In this document: piece by piece, positions 25,612 to 33,537 of the stretch
Numbering within the stretch: position 1 is the first letter of the stretch
Layout: each line of letters starts with the position of its first letter
From: DASUPK01 sp963848955
Lineage (GTDB): Bacteria > Actinomycetota > Thermoleophilia > Solirubrobacterales > 70-9
Length of the DNA stretch: 64,000 bases
Direction: 5' to 3'
Assembly (NCBI GenBank): GCA_963848955.1
Contig: CAWKFQ010000017.1
Coordinates: 62,001 to 126,000, forward strand
Made by a program: the position numbers and the translations under genes
Notes under the pieces: model-generated
Database searches by the model: none
Seen by the model: only the letters and a program-made list of their open reading frames with translations
What the model was told of the DNA's origin: nothing

Positions 25612-25684
25612 AGCCCAGGGCCGGGCTCGAACCGGCGACCTCATCTTTACGAGAGATGTGCTCTACCAACTGAGCTACCTGGGC
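25612..25684 (-). tRNA. tRNA-Thr, anticodon CGT
   Basis: A full cloverleaf can be folded: acceptor GCCCAGG/CCTGGGC, D-stem GCTC/GAGC, anticodon stem CATCT/AGATG with loop CTCGTAA (anticodon CGT, reads ACG), variable AGGTC, T-stem GCCGG/CCGGC with loop TTCGAGC. CCA is not encoded. Confidence 0.95.
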
Positions 25685-25705
25685 ACTCCTACTGACGGGC
25701 GATTG

Positions 25706-25711
25706 TAAGGT
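25706..25711 (+). promoter_or_regulatory. -10 element of enoyl-CoA hydratase gene
   Basis: TAAGGT, eight bases before ATG 25720, with no ribosome binding site. Confidence 0.45.
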
Positions 25712-25719
25712 CCCGCCCC

Positions 25720-26487
25720 ATGAACGAACAGCCACTGCTCACCGAACGACGCGACCGCGTTCTCCTCATCACTCTGAACCGGCCGGACGCGCGAAATGCC
25801 GTCAACCTGGCGATGGCCGAGGCGATGGCGGCCGCCCTCGACGAGCTCGACTCCACCGACGAACTGAGCCTCGGCGTGATCGCCGGCGAGGGCAAGGGCT
25901 TCAGCTCGGGGATGGACCTGAAGGCGTTCGCGAGCGGCGAGCGGCCCTGGGCCGGCGATCGCGGCTTCGCCGGAATCGTCCAGAAGCCCGCCGAGAAGCC
26001 GCTGATCGCCGCGATCGAGGGCTTCGCGGTGGCGGGCGGGCTGGAGATCGCGCTGGCCTGCGACCTGATCGTCGCCGCGAAGGGCGCCAGGCTCGGCATC
26101 CCGGAGGCTAAGCGCGGACTGGTGGCTGCCGGAGGCGCTCTCCGCCAGCTGCCTCGCCGCCTCCCAGCTGCGATCGCGATGGAGCTCGCGCTCACGGGAG
26201 AGACGATCACCGCCGAGCGCGCTACCGAGCTCGGCCTCGTCAACCGGCTGGCCGACCCGGGCAAGGCGCTGGATGTCGCCCTCGATCTCGCGGAGGAGGT
26301 GGCGGCCAACGCGCCAATGGCGCTGCAAGCCTCGAAAACGGTCCTGAACAAGCAGTGGTCCTGGGACGACGAGACCTTCTGGGCGAAGCAGGGCGAGCTC
26401 ATCGCGCCGGTGTTCGCCTCAGAGGATGCGATCGAGGGCGCGACCGCCTTCGCCGAGAAGCGCGAACCGAACTGGCGCGGGCGCTAG
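25720..26487 (+). CDS. Enoyl-CoA hydratase/isomerase family protein
   Basis: This ~255-residue crotonase-fold protein has 'DRVLLITLNRPDARNAVNLA', 'GEGKGFSSGMDLKAFASGER' (oxyanion-hole loop 1) and 'IAAIEGFAVAGGLEIALACD' (loop 2, GG oxyanion). It also has 'LGIPEAKRGLVAAGGALRQL', with Glu in the first catalytic position. The C-terminal helices follow ('NAPMALQASKTVLNKQWSWD'). It hydrates or isomerises enoyl-CoA in fatty acid degradation. The family is broad, so substrate and exact reaction are uncertain. It is monocistronic, with its own leaderless-type promoter. Confidence 0.88.
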   Translation: MNEQPLLTERRDRVLLITLNRPDARNAVNLAMAEAMAAALDELDSTDELSLGVIAGEGKGFSSGMDLKAFASGERPWAGDRGFAGIVQKPAEKPLIAAIEGFAVAGGLEIALACDLIVAAKGARLGIPEAKRGLVAAGGALRQLPRRLPAAIAMELALTGETITAERATELGLVNRLADPGKALDVALDLAEEVAANAPMALQASKTVLNKQWSWDDETFWAKQGELIAPVFASEDAIEGATAFAEKREPNWRGR

Positions 26488-26512
26488 CGGCGCCATCCCC
26501 CGCCGCCGTGCC

Positions 26513-26917
26513 CTACTCCGACAGCCCTGCGGCTTCGAGGGCTTCACTTTCGCTCAAAAACATCCCCACCCAGATCACCTGCCCCGCGCGGACCTCCCCG
26601 AGCTGAAAGACCACGGGGGACTTCACCCCCACTCCGCTCCCGCTTCCCTCCCCACTAACTCGGATGTTGGCAAGGACGTAGTCCTCGCCTACCGGCACGC
26701 ACTGCTCCAGGTCCAACCGAAAGCCTCGAAACGTGTCCCGCCAGGTCTTCCAAAACTCCCGGACCTCTTCACGGCCGCAATAAGTCGCGGCATCGGGAAA
26801 GGAATCGGGCGTCTGCCACTCGATGTCGGGGTGCATCAGCTCGAGGGCAGAGTCGAGGTCGCCGCGATTGAACGCCTCTACCGCCCGCCGGACCGTCTCC
26901 ACGTTCTCCTCCGACAT
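26513..26917 (-). CDS. SnoaL-like nuclear-transport-factor-2 fold protein
   Basis: This ~134-residue NTF2-like protein opens 'MSEENVETVRRAVEAFNRGD' and has 'LELMHPDIEWQTPDSFPD' and 'GREEVREFWKTWRDTFRGFR', the SnoaL/polyketide-cyclase-like pattern. It is the second of a tandem pair: the paralogue at 26921-27319 ends with the same 'EALEAAGLSE'. The stop of the upstream copy is three bases before this ATG, and the GGAG of that stop region serves as ribosome binding site. Substrate and function are unknown; these proteins are often small-molecule hydrolases or binding proteins. Confidence 0.8.
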   Translation of the reverse strand: MSEENVETVRRAVEAFNRGDLDSALELMHPDIEWQTPDSFPDAATYCGREEVREFWKTWRDTFRGFRLDLEQCVPVGEDYVLANIRVSGEGSGSGVGVKSPVVFQLGEVRAGQVIWVGMFLSESEALEAAGLSE

Positions 26918-26920
26918 CGC

Positions 26921-27319
26921 CTACTCCGACAGCCCGGCGGCTTCGAGGGCCTCGGCATGGCTTTGGTATGCCCGACCCCACACGCCAAGACCGTCGCGGT
27001 AGCGGGTGAGCCAGCCGATTTCCGAGTCCAACGCGACGCCGCTCCTGAACCGGGCGCGAAGCCGGCCGAGCGCGAGGACGGTGTCGCCGAGGTCTCGAAC
27101 CTCCTCCACACTCGCCTCGATTTCCTCGAACGTGGCGTCCACGTTCGCCCACCACCGCCTGAGGCCCTCGTGACCGTGGTAGGCGTCGTCGCCCTCAACC
27201 TGCGCTGTGAACGGGTACCACTCGGCCTCCGGGTGCCAGATCACCAGCATCGCCTCGATGTCGCGTCGGTTGTACGCCTCTATGGCCCTACGGAAGAGCT
27301 CGACGTTCTCCTGCGACAT
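26921..27319 (-). CDS. SnoaL-like NTF2-fold protein (tandem paralogue)
   Basis: This ~132-residue protein opens 'MSQENVELFRRAIEAYNRRD' and continues 'LVIWHPEAEWYPFTAQVEG' and 'GHEGLRRWWANVDATFEEIE'. The cone-shaped NTF2 fold, the N-terminal helix and the identical C-terminal 'EALEAAGLSE' mark it as a tandem duplicate of the gene at 26513-26917. No ribosome binding site is evident; a 'GATACT' lies nine bases before the ATG. The function is unknown. Confidence 0.8.
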   Translation of the reverse strand: MSQENVELFRRAIEAYNRRDIEAMLVIWHPEAEWYPFTAQVEGDDAYHGHEGLRRWWANVDATFEEIEASVEEVRDLGDTVLALGRLRARFRSGVALDSEIGWLTRYRDGLGVWGRAYQSHAEALEAAGLSE

Positions 27320-27382
27320 CGCCCACCCAGTATCTCGCGACCAAACGAAAGTGGTGAAAAGCGGTCCCCTTGGAGTCGCCGT

Positions 27383-28225
27383 CTACGAACGAGCGGAAGC
27401 GCTCTCGACCGGTACCGGCTCCGGAGCTACGCCGTTCGAGCTGGCCTGTGATGCCGAGACGCCCGCGACGGCATGGGCGCCGCCGTCGGCGTGGATCAGC
27501 TCGCCGCTGATCGCCTCGGACCAGTCCGAGAGCAGGAAGCAGACGGCCCGGGCGACCGGGGTCGGGTCGTCCGGGTCCCAGCCGAGCGGGGCGACCTCAT
27601 GCCAGCTGCCCGAGAGCCCGTCGAAGCCGGGGATGCCGCCGGCGGCCGGTGACGAAATCGGGCCGGCGGAGACGAGGTTCGCGCGGATCCCGCGGGGGCC
27701 GAGCTCCCGGGCCAGGTAGCGGTTGACGGCCTCCAGGGCGGCTTTCGCGACGCCCATCCAGTCGTAGGCCGGCCAGGCGACAGACGCGTCGAAGTCGAGG
27801 CCGACCACGCTGGCCGCCCGACTCCGCCATCAGCGGAGCGAGATGGCGCGGCCAGTGCCTGGTAGCGAGTACGCGCTCGTACGGAAGGCCTCCATCGCGC
27901 TCTCGCTGCGGGGTCTCCATGAAGTTGCCCCCGATCGCATCCTGCGGCGCGAAGGCGATCGCGTGCAGGACGCCGTCGAGGCCACCCCAGCGCTGCTCGA
28001 GGTCGCTCGCCAGCCCGGCAGGTCGCTCTCCGAGTTCACGTCCAGCTCGAGCACCTCGGGCGGCTCCGGCAGCCGGGCCGCGGCCCGCTCGGTCATCCGG
28101 CGCGTCCGACCGAAACCGGTGAGCACCACCTCGGCGCCAGAGAGCTGCGCCTCGCGAGCGACCGCGAAGGCGATGCTCTTCCGGGTCAGCACCCCGGTGA
28201 CCAGCAGTCTCTTCCGGGCGAGCAT
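27383..28225 (-). CDS. fabI: Enoyl-ACP reductase, InhA/FabI-type (frameshifted)
   Basis: This is the last gene of the fatty acid operon. The N-terminus 'MLARKRLLVTGVLTRKSIAF' and 'AVAREAQLSGAEVVLTGFGR' is the NADH-binding start of InhA-type reductases. The middle reads 'GGLDGVLHAIAFAPQDAIGG'. The active-site tyrosine/lysine lie in 'AYDWMGVAKAALEAVNRYLA', followed by 'ANLVSAGPISSPAAGGIPGF' and 'ELIHADGGAHAV'. Single-base breaks lie near 28,015, 27,910, 27,860 and 27,820. The ATG at 28225 overlaps the stop of the maoC-like gene. It catalyses the final NADH-dependent reduction of trans-2-enoyl-ACP and is the target class of isoniazid and triclosan. Confidence 0.85.
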
Positions 28226-28800
28226 CAGGCCAGCAACCTGCCGTTCTCGAGCGGCGAGAGATCGTCGGACGAACCATCAGCGGCACCGGCGCTGGCCGTC
28301 GACGAGCCGGCCTCCGTCTCGGGCTTGCGTCGCCAGAGCACCACGATCTCCATGCGGGCGACCAGCTCGTCGGACTGGTTCAAGATCCGGACTGCCAGGG
28401 TGACCAGACCGGCCTCGGCGCCGAGCTCGCGCTTGCCGGAGAGACGCGCGCGCACGCGGATCGTGTCCCCGAGGCCCACCGGCCGCTTCAGCACGGCGCT
28501 GTCGAGCGACCGCAGAGCGAGCACCACCCGGGGGTCGATGGGCAGGAGCCCCAGGGCATAGGAGATCACCAGCATGCCGTGGGCGATGCGGCGCCCAAAG
28601 GCGCTTTCGGCCGCCCAGGTCGCGTCCGCGTGCTGCGGGTGCCAGTCACCGGTGAGCGCGGCGAAGGAGACGACGTCGTACTCGGTCACCGTGCGGCCCG
28701 AGGACTCCATCGAGTCCCCGATCTCCAGATCATCGAAATACGGGGGCGCCTCGCGCCAGAGGACTCCCTCGCGCACCGCCTCGATCGTCTCCGTTGTCAT
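28225..28800 (-). CDS. MaoC-like (R)-hydratase/dehydratase
   Basis: This ~191-residue hot-dog-fold protein has 'PPYFDDLEIGDSMESSGRTV', the hydratase-2 signature 'GDWHPQHADATWAAESAFG' (catalytic D and H) and 'RRIAHGMLVISYALGLLP'. A ~35-residue Ser/Ala/Glu-rich tail follows. No fabZ or fabA gene is present in this operon, so this protein may be the 3-hydroxyacyl-ACP dehydratase, as HadB is in mycobacteria; that role is inferred. Its start overlaps the accD-like stop and its stop overlaps the fabI start (both ATGA). Confidence 0.82.
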   Translation of the reverse strand: MTTETIEAVREGVLWREAPPYFDDLEIGDSMESSGRTVTEYDVVSFAALTGDWHPQHADATWAAESAFGRRIAHGMLVISYALGLLPIDPRVVLALRSLDSAVLKRPVGLGDTIRVRARLSGKRELGAEAGLVTLAVRILNQSDELVARMEIVVLWRRKPETEAGSSTASAGAADGSSDDLSPLENGRLLA

Positions 28801-30236
28801 CCGTTCCTCCTTCGTCCGTTGGATCCGCCGAGGGCGGAGTGGGCCCAGATCAGCCGCTTCCTGGTTTCGGCCGGCTCGATCACCTCGTCGACGTCGCCGG
28901 CGGCCGCGGCGACCTCCGCGGTCAGGTGCTGCTCCGCGTACTCGGCGGCGAGGCGGTCGTGCTCGGCGCCCGGGTCCTCCGAGGCCTCGATCGAGCGGCG
29001 GTGGATGATCCCAACCGCCTGGCGGGCGCCCAGCACGCCGATCTCGGCGCCGGGCCAGGCGAGCGCCAGGTCGGCGCCCAGCTCGCGCGAGTTCATCGTG
29101 ATGAAACCGCCCCCGTACGCCTTGCGAAGGACGACCGTCACCTTCGGCACCCGCGCCGCGGAGAAGGCGTGCAGCAGCCCGGCTCCATGACGGATCACGC
29201 CAAGCCCCTCCTGCTTGGTCCCCGGCAGGAAGCCCGGCGTGTCGACGAGCACGATCAGCGGCAGCCCGAAGGCGTCGCAGCGCCGGATGAAGCCGGCCGC
29301 CTTCTCGGAGGCCGCCGAGTCGATCACGCCGCCCAGGTGGTGCGGCTGGTTGGCGACCACTCCCACCGGGTGGCCGTTGAGGCGGGTCAGCGCTGTGACC
29401 ATGTTCCGCGCCCAGCGCGGAGAGAGCTCGAGCATCGAACTGCCGTCGGAAATCGAGCGGATCACAGCGCGCACGTCGTAGACCTTGCGCGGGTCGGCCG
29501 GCACGGCCGCGCCGGGATTCGCGCCGAACGGCTCCTGGGGGATCGCCGGATCGGGCGGCTGCGACGAGCTCTGCGGCAGGTGGCCAAGGAGGTCGCGGAC
29601 CAGCTCGGCGGCGCCGCGGTCATCCTCGGCGACCAGGTCGCAGACCCCGTTTCGCGAGTGGACGCGGGGGCCGCCCAGCTCGTCCATCGTGACGCTCTCC
29701 CCCATGACCTCCTCCACCACGCTCGGGCCGGTGAGGAACAGCCTCGACCCCTCGGCCATCACGACGAAGTCCGTGAGGGCGGGCGAGTAGGCGCCGCCCC
29801 CGGCCGAGGTCCCGGTGATCACGCTGATCTGCGGCACGTGGCCCGAGAGCGCGACGTGCTGCCGGAAGATCGCGCCGTAGCCGCCCAGAGCGCCGGCACC
29901 CTCGTCGATCCGGGCGCCACCCGAGGCGATGAAGCCGACCACCGGCGCGGAGGCCCGGCCCGCCAGCTCGAGCACCCGGACGATCGTCTCGGCCTGCGCC
30001 GTGCCGAGCGACCCCCCGGCAAAGCTCTGGTCCTGCGCATAGCAGTAGACGGGCCGGCCGCCGACGGTCCCCGCGCCGGCCACGACGCCGTCGCCGGGCG
30101 CCGAGCGCGCTGACCGCGACGCGATCCGGGTCCGCAGCAGCTCGAGCGACCCAGGGTCGCAGAGTGCCTCGAGCCGGCCGAGCGGGGTAAGCCGCTCCCG
30201 CTGGGTTGCCTCGCGCTCGGCGAGCATCAGGTTCAC
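28797..30236 (-). CDS. accD: Acyl-CoA carboxylase carboxyltransferase (beta) subunit
   Basis: This ~479-residue carboxyltransferase transfers CO2 from biotin to acetyl- or propionyl-CoA to make malonyl-CoA or methylmalonyl-CoA. Visible blocks are 'VYCYAQDQSFAGGSLGTAQA', 'VGFIASGGARIDEGAGALGG', 'QISVITGTSAGGGAYSPALT', 'FLTGPSVVEEVMGE', 'GVVANQPHHLGGVIDSAASE' and 'VVLRKAYGGGFITMNSRELG'. These are the N- and C-half crotonase domains of the AccD5/PccB type. GTG 30236 overlaps the fabF stop (GTGA). The biotin subunit is not in the window. Position in the operon suggests malonyl-CoA supply. Confidence 0.9.
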   Translation of the reverse strand: MNLMLAEREATQRERLTPLGRLEALCDPGSLELLRTRIASRSARSAPGDGVVAGAGTVGGRPVYCYAQDQSFAGGSLGTAQAETIVRVLELAGRASAPVVGFIASGGARIDEGAGALGGYGAIFRQHVALSGHVPQISVITGTSAGGGAYSPALTDFVVMAEGSRLFLTGPSVVEEVMGESVTMDELGGPRVHSRNGVCDLVAEDDRGAAELVRDLLGHLPQSSSQPPDPAIPQEPFGANPGAAVPADPRKVYDVRAVIRSISDGSSMLELSPRWARNMVTALTRLNGHPVGVVANQPHHLGGVIDSAASEKAAGFIRRCDAFGLPLIVLVDTPGFLPGTKQEGLGVIRHGAGLLHAFSAARVPKVTVVLRKAYGGGFITMNSRELGADLALAWPGAEIGVLGARQAVGIIHRRSIEASEDPGAEHDRLAAEYAEQHLTAEVAAAAGDVDEVIEPAETRKRLIWAHSALGGSNGRRRNG

Positions 30237-31432
30237 GCCGCAGCCTCCAAGCAGATCACGACGTTGTGGCCACCGAACCCGAAGGAGTTCGAGATCCCGA
30301 TGGCCGGGTGACCGTTCACCGCCAGGTCCCTGGCCTCGAGCGGCACGTAGTCCAGGTCGAGATCCTCGTCGGGCTCCTCGAGGTTGAGCGTCGGCGGCGC
30401 CGTCTTCGCGCGCAGGGCCTGCAGCGTCGCCACGCCCTCCACGGCCCCCGCTGCCCCGAGCAGGTGCCCGATCGAGGACTTCGTCGAGGAGGTCGGGACT
30501 CGCGATGCCTGCTCGCCGAGCGCGGTCTTCAGAGCCTCGGTCTCGGAGCGGTCGTTGAGTGGTGTCGACGTCCCGTGAGCGTTCACGTAGGTGAGCTGTC
30601 CGGGCTCGACCTCGGCGTCCGCCAGCGCCTTGCGGATCGCCCGCGCGGCTCCATCGCCAGTCGGCTCCGGCGCAGTCATGTGATGGGCGTCGGCGGTCGC
30701 GCCGTAGCCGGTCAGGTAGCCCAGGATCTGCGCGCCGCGCAACTCGGCCGTCTCGGCGTCCTCCAGCACCATCACGCCGGCTCCCTCGCCCATCACGAAG
30801 CCGTCGCGGCGGCGATCGAAGGGACGCGAGATGCCGGTGGGCGAGGTGGCGCCCATCTCGGCGAAGGCGGCGACGGCCAGGTCGGTGATCGCGGCCTCGG
30901 TGCCACCCGCGACGCAGGCGATCGCGTCCCCGTGCTGCACCATCCTGGCGCCGGTACCGAGCGCGTGGGCGCCGGCTGCGCAGGCCGAGACAGTGCCGTA
31001 GCACTGGCCGCGGAGGTCGTGCTGGATGGCGAGGGCCCCGGCCGCGGAGTTGGCCATCATCTGGGGCACGCAGTGCGGCGAGACGGCGCGCTGGCCCTTC
31101 TCGCGGAGAATGATGTGCTCCGACTCGATCGTCGAGAGCCCCCCGATGCCGGTGCCCATCACCGAGCCGATCTCGCCGCGGTCGTAGGGCGCCTCGTCCA
31201 GCCCAGCCTGTGAGATGGCCTCCGCCGCGGCCGCGAGGGCGAGCTGCGTGAAACGGTCGGTGCGGCGCACCTGGCGGCGGGTGAGGTGGTCGGTCGGCTC
31301 GAACTCCGAGCAGCGCCCGAGGCCGTCCTCGATCCCGGACTCACCGGCAGACCACCGCTCGTGCAGCGCCGACGCGCCGACCCCGAGCGGAGTGACCGCG
31401 CCGATCCCGGTGATCGCGACCCTGCGGGTCAT
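30233..31432 (-). CDS. fabF: Beta-ketoacyl-ACP synthase II
   Basis: This ~399-residue condensing enzyme elongates acyl-ACP with malonyl-ACP. It opens 'RRVAITGIGAVTPLGVGASA'. The active-site cysteine is Cys151 in 'GTVSACAAGAHALG', and the two catalytic histidines lie in 'YVNAHGTSTPLND' and 'TKSSIGHLLGAAGAVEG'. The end 'ISNSFGFGGHNVVICLEAA' is typical. The ATG at 31432 overlaps the acpP stop and the stop overlaps the accD GTG. Together with fabH, this gives initiation plus elongation. Confidence 0.95.
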   Translation of the reverse strand: MTRRVAITGIGAVTPLGVGASALHERWSAGESGIEDGLGRCSEFEPTDHLTRRQVRRTDRFTQLALAAAAEAISQAGLDEAPYDRGEIGSVMGTGIGGLSTIESEHIILREKGQRAVSPHCVPQMMANSAAGALAIQHDLRGQCYGTVSACAAGAHALGTGARMVQHGDAIACVAGGTEAAITDLAVAAFAEMGATSPTGISRPFDRRRDGFVMGEGAGVMVLEDAETAELRGAQILGYLTGYGATADAHHMTAPEPTGDGAARAIRKALADAEVEPGQLTYVNAHGTSTPLNDRSETEALKTALGEQASRVPTSSTKSSIGHLLGAAGAVEGVATLQALRAKTAPPTLNLEEPDEDLDLDYVPLEARDLAVNGHPAIGISNSFGFGGHNVVICLEAAA

Positions 31433-31674
31433 GACTGGCGCTCGGCCACGAAGTCGACCACGTCCTGGACGGTCGCGATCTTGTCCATGTCGGCGTCCGT
31501 GACCTCGATCTTGTACTCGTCCTCGATCACCTGAGCGAGCTCGACGAGGTCGAGCGAGTCGATGTCGAGATCCTCGAAGCGCGAATCGGGCTTCACGTTC
31601 TCCGGCTCCTCGCCGAACTCGACGAGGGCAGAGATCACCCTCTCCTGTACCTGGTCCTTGGTTGCGGTTGTCAT
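31429..31674 (-). CDS. acpP: Acyl carrier protein
   Basis: This ~81-residue acidic protein is the carrier of all fatty acid intermediates. The phosphopantetheine attachment serine is Ser40 in 'EDLDIDSLDLVELAQVIED', the classic DSL motif. It starts 'MTTATKDQVQERVISALVEF', with a strong ribosome binding site (AAAGGAG, six bases). It lies between fabG and fabF, the usual position in actinobacterial clusters. Confidence 0.97.
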   Translation of the reverse strand: MTTATKDQVQERVISALVEFGEEPENVKPDSRFEDLDIDSLDLVELAQVIEDEYKIEVTDADMDKIATVQDVVDFVAERQS

Positions 31675-31690
31675 CGGTCTCCTTTCTTGA

Positions 31691-32491
31691 TCAGGCGGAC
31701 ATGCCGCCGTCGATTGGCAGGACGGTCCCGGTCACGTAGCCGGCCTGATCGGAGGCGAGGAAGCGGATGCAGGCCGCGACCTCCTCAGGGGTTCCGGTGC
31801 GCCGGGCGGGAATCGCGTCGAGCAGCGCGCTCGAGCCGTTCGAGTCGGCGCCGTTCCCGGTGAAGTCGCGCGTCAGCTCGGTCTCGATCAGGCCCGGGGC
31901 GACCGCGTTCACGGTGACGCCGCGCCGTGCCACTTCCGCCGCCACGGTGCGGGTGAAGGCGATCAGCCCCGCCTTCGACGCGGCGTAGTTGGCCTGCCCC
32001 GGGTTGGCGCGGATGCCCGAGACGGAGGAGACGTTGATCACCCGCCCGAAGCGCCGGCGCATCATCGGGCCGAGAGCGGCGCGGGTCAGGCGGAAGGGGC
32101 CTGTCAGGTTGACGTCGAGCACCCGGGTCCAGTCCTCGTCGCTCAGCCGCATGGAGAGGTTGTCCGCGGTCATGCCGGCGTTGTTGACCAGCACCAGGAC
32201 CGGGCCGAGCTCTTCGGTGATCCGTGCCAGCATCTCGTCGGCCGCGTCGCCGTCGGAGACATCGGCGGCGACCGCCAGGGCCGTGCCACCCTCCTCCTCG
32301 ATGGAGGCGGCGACCGCTCCGGCTCCGTCGCGGTCGCGGCGGTAGTTGATGCCCACGGACCAGCCGTCGGAGGCCAGGGCCCTCGCCGTGGCGGCACCGA
32401 TTCCGCGGGAGGCGCCGGTGACCAGCGCACAGCCGGCGGCTTGAGGCGCATCTCTCTGATCGGTGACCGGGCGGGTCTCGACGGAGCTCAT
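31691..32491 (-). CDS. fabG: 3-oxoacyl-ACP reductase
   Basis: This ~266-residue short-chain dehydrogenase has a cofactor motif 'CALVTGASRGIGAATARALA', 'VLVLVNNAGMTADNLSMRLS', the catalytic Ser and Tyr-x3-Lys in 'INVSSVSGIRANPGQANYAA' with 'SKAG', and 'VNAVAPGLIETELTRDF'. It performs NADPH reduction of 3-oxoacyl-ACP. A ~20-residue N-terminal extension precedes the fold. The ATG at 32491 overlaps the fabH stop. It lies 16 bases before acpP. Confidence 0.94.
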   Translation of the reverse strand: MSSVETRPVTDQRDAPQAAGCALVTGASRGIGAATARALASDGWSVGINYRRDRDGAGAVAASIEEEGGTALAVAADVSDGDAADEMLARITEELGPVLVLVNNAGMTADNLSMRLSDEDWTRVLDVNLTGPFRLTRAALGPMMRRRFGRVINVSSVSGIRANPGQANYAASKAGLIAFTRTVAAEVARRGVTVNAVAPGLIETELTRDFTGNGADSNGSSALLDAIPARRTGTPEEVAACIRFLASDQAGYVTGTVLPIDGGMSA

Positions 32492-33537
32492 GCCGTGCCC
32501 TCCCACTCGACGATCCCGGCCCCCCAGGTGAGCCCCGCGCCGAAGGCCGAGAGAAGCACCCGTGAGCCCTTCCGGAGAAGGCCCGTCGAGGCGGCCTCAG
32601 AGAGCGCAATCGGGATGCTGGCCGCCGAGGTGTTCCCATACTCGGCGAGGCAGTCGATGACGCGATCGGCCGGCAGGTCGAGCCGCTCGCCGACCGCGGA
32701 GATGATCCGCGAGTTGGCCTGGTGGTAGACGAAGAGGTCGATCTCATCGAGGGCGAGCCCGGCGTCCGAGACGACCTGCTGTGTCGTGTCGCTCATCGCC
32801 GCGACTGCCGCGCGGAAGGTGGCCCGGCCGTCCATTCGAATGAGCCGTTCGTCGTGGTCGGCCTGGATCAGGTCCCCCCGGCTGCCGTCGGAGCGCAGCG
32901 CGATCGGGCCGATCTGGCCCGGCCCGCCGGGCGCGATCACCGCGGCGCCGGCGCCGTCGCCGAACAGTCCGGCCGTCCGCCGGTCGTTGAAGTCGGTGAT
33001 GCTGCTGAGCACCTCGGCGCCGACGACAAGCGCAGCCCGAGCCCGCCCGGACTCGAGCTGCGCCGTCGCCAGGGAGAGGGCGGAGAGGAAGCCCGTGCAG
33101 GCCGCGCCCACGTCAACCGCGCCCGCCGAACGCGCACCGAGCCGGTTCGCGACACGGGGGGCTGCGTGCGGCAGAAGCTGATCGGGCGTGCAGGTGGCGA
33201 CCAGAACGAGGTCGAGCTCGCTCGGCTCGACCCCGGCAAGCGCCAGGGCCTTCGCCCCCGCCCCCGCGGCGAGGTCGACGAGCCCTTCGCCGTTTACCCG
33301 GCGCCGTCGGTGGATGCCCGTGCGGGATGCGATCCACTGCGAGTCCAGGCCGAGCGGACCGGCCAGCTCCTCGTTCTCGACCACGCGGTCGGGGAGCCAG
33401 GCGGCGACGGAGGCGATGCCGGGGCCGGAGGTTCTCTTCGAGCCGTTCCTGGCACCCGTCGCACGGGCGACGAGGCCCTCCGGGTCCACCAGCGAGGCGT
33501 CGACCTCCCAGCGCTGTCCGGGGTCGATCTCAGGCAA
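32488..33537 (-). CDS. fabH: Beta-ketoacyl-ACP synthase III
   Basis: FabH starts fatty acid synthesis by joining a primer acyl-CoA to malonyl-ACP. The domain opens 'GIASVAAWLPDRVVENEELA' with 'WIASRTGI'. The catalytic Cys is in 'DVGAACTGFLSALSLATAQ', His in 'YHQANSRIISAVGERL' and Asn in 'YGNTSAASIPIALSEAA'. It ends 'LLSAFGAGLTWGAGIVEW'. A ~45-residue extension precedes the fold. Candidate starts are TTG 33537 (8-base overlap with fabD) and GTG 33489; neither has a good ribosome binding site. The stop overlaps the fabG start. Confidence 0.88.
   Translation of the reverse strand: MPEIDPGQRWEVDASLVDPEGLVARATGARNGSKRTSGPGIASVAAWLPDRVVENEELAGPLGLDSQWIASRTGIHRRRRVNGEGLVDLAAGAGAKALALAGVEPSELDLVLVATCTPDQLLPHAAPRVANRLGARSAGAVDVGAACTGFLSALSLATAQLESGRARAALVVGAEVLSSITDFNDRRTAGLFGDGAGAAVIAPGGPGQIGPIALRSDGSRGDLIQADHDERLIRMDGRATFRAAVAAMSDTTQQVVSDAGLALDEIDLFVYHQANSRIISAVGERLDLPADRVIDCLAEYGNTSAASIPIALSEAASTGLLRKGSRVLLSAFGAGLTWGAGIVEWEGTA

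Noticed and set aside
30240..31004. N-terminal extension of the accD frame to 31004
   Set aside because: It overlaps fabF completely and reads as basic shadow sequence; GTG 30236 gives the family start.
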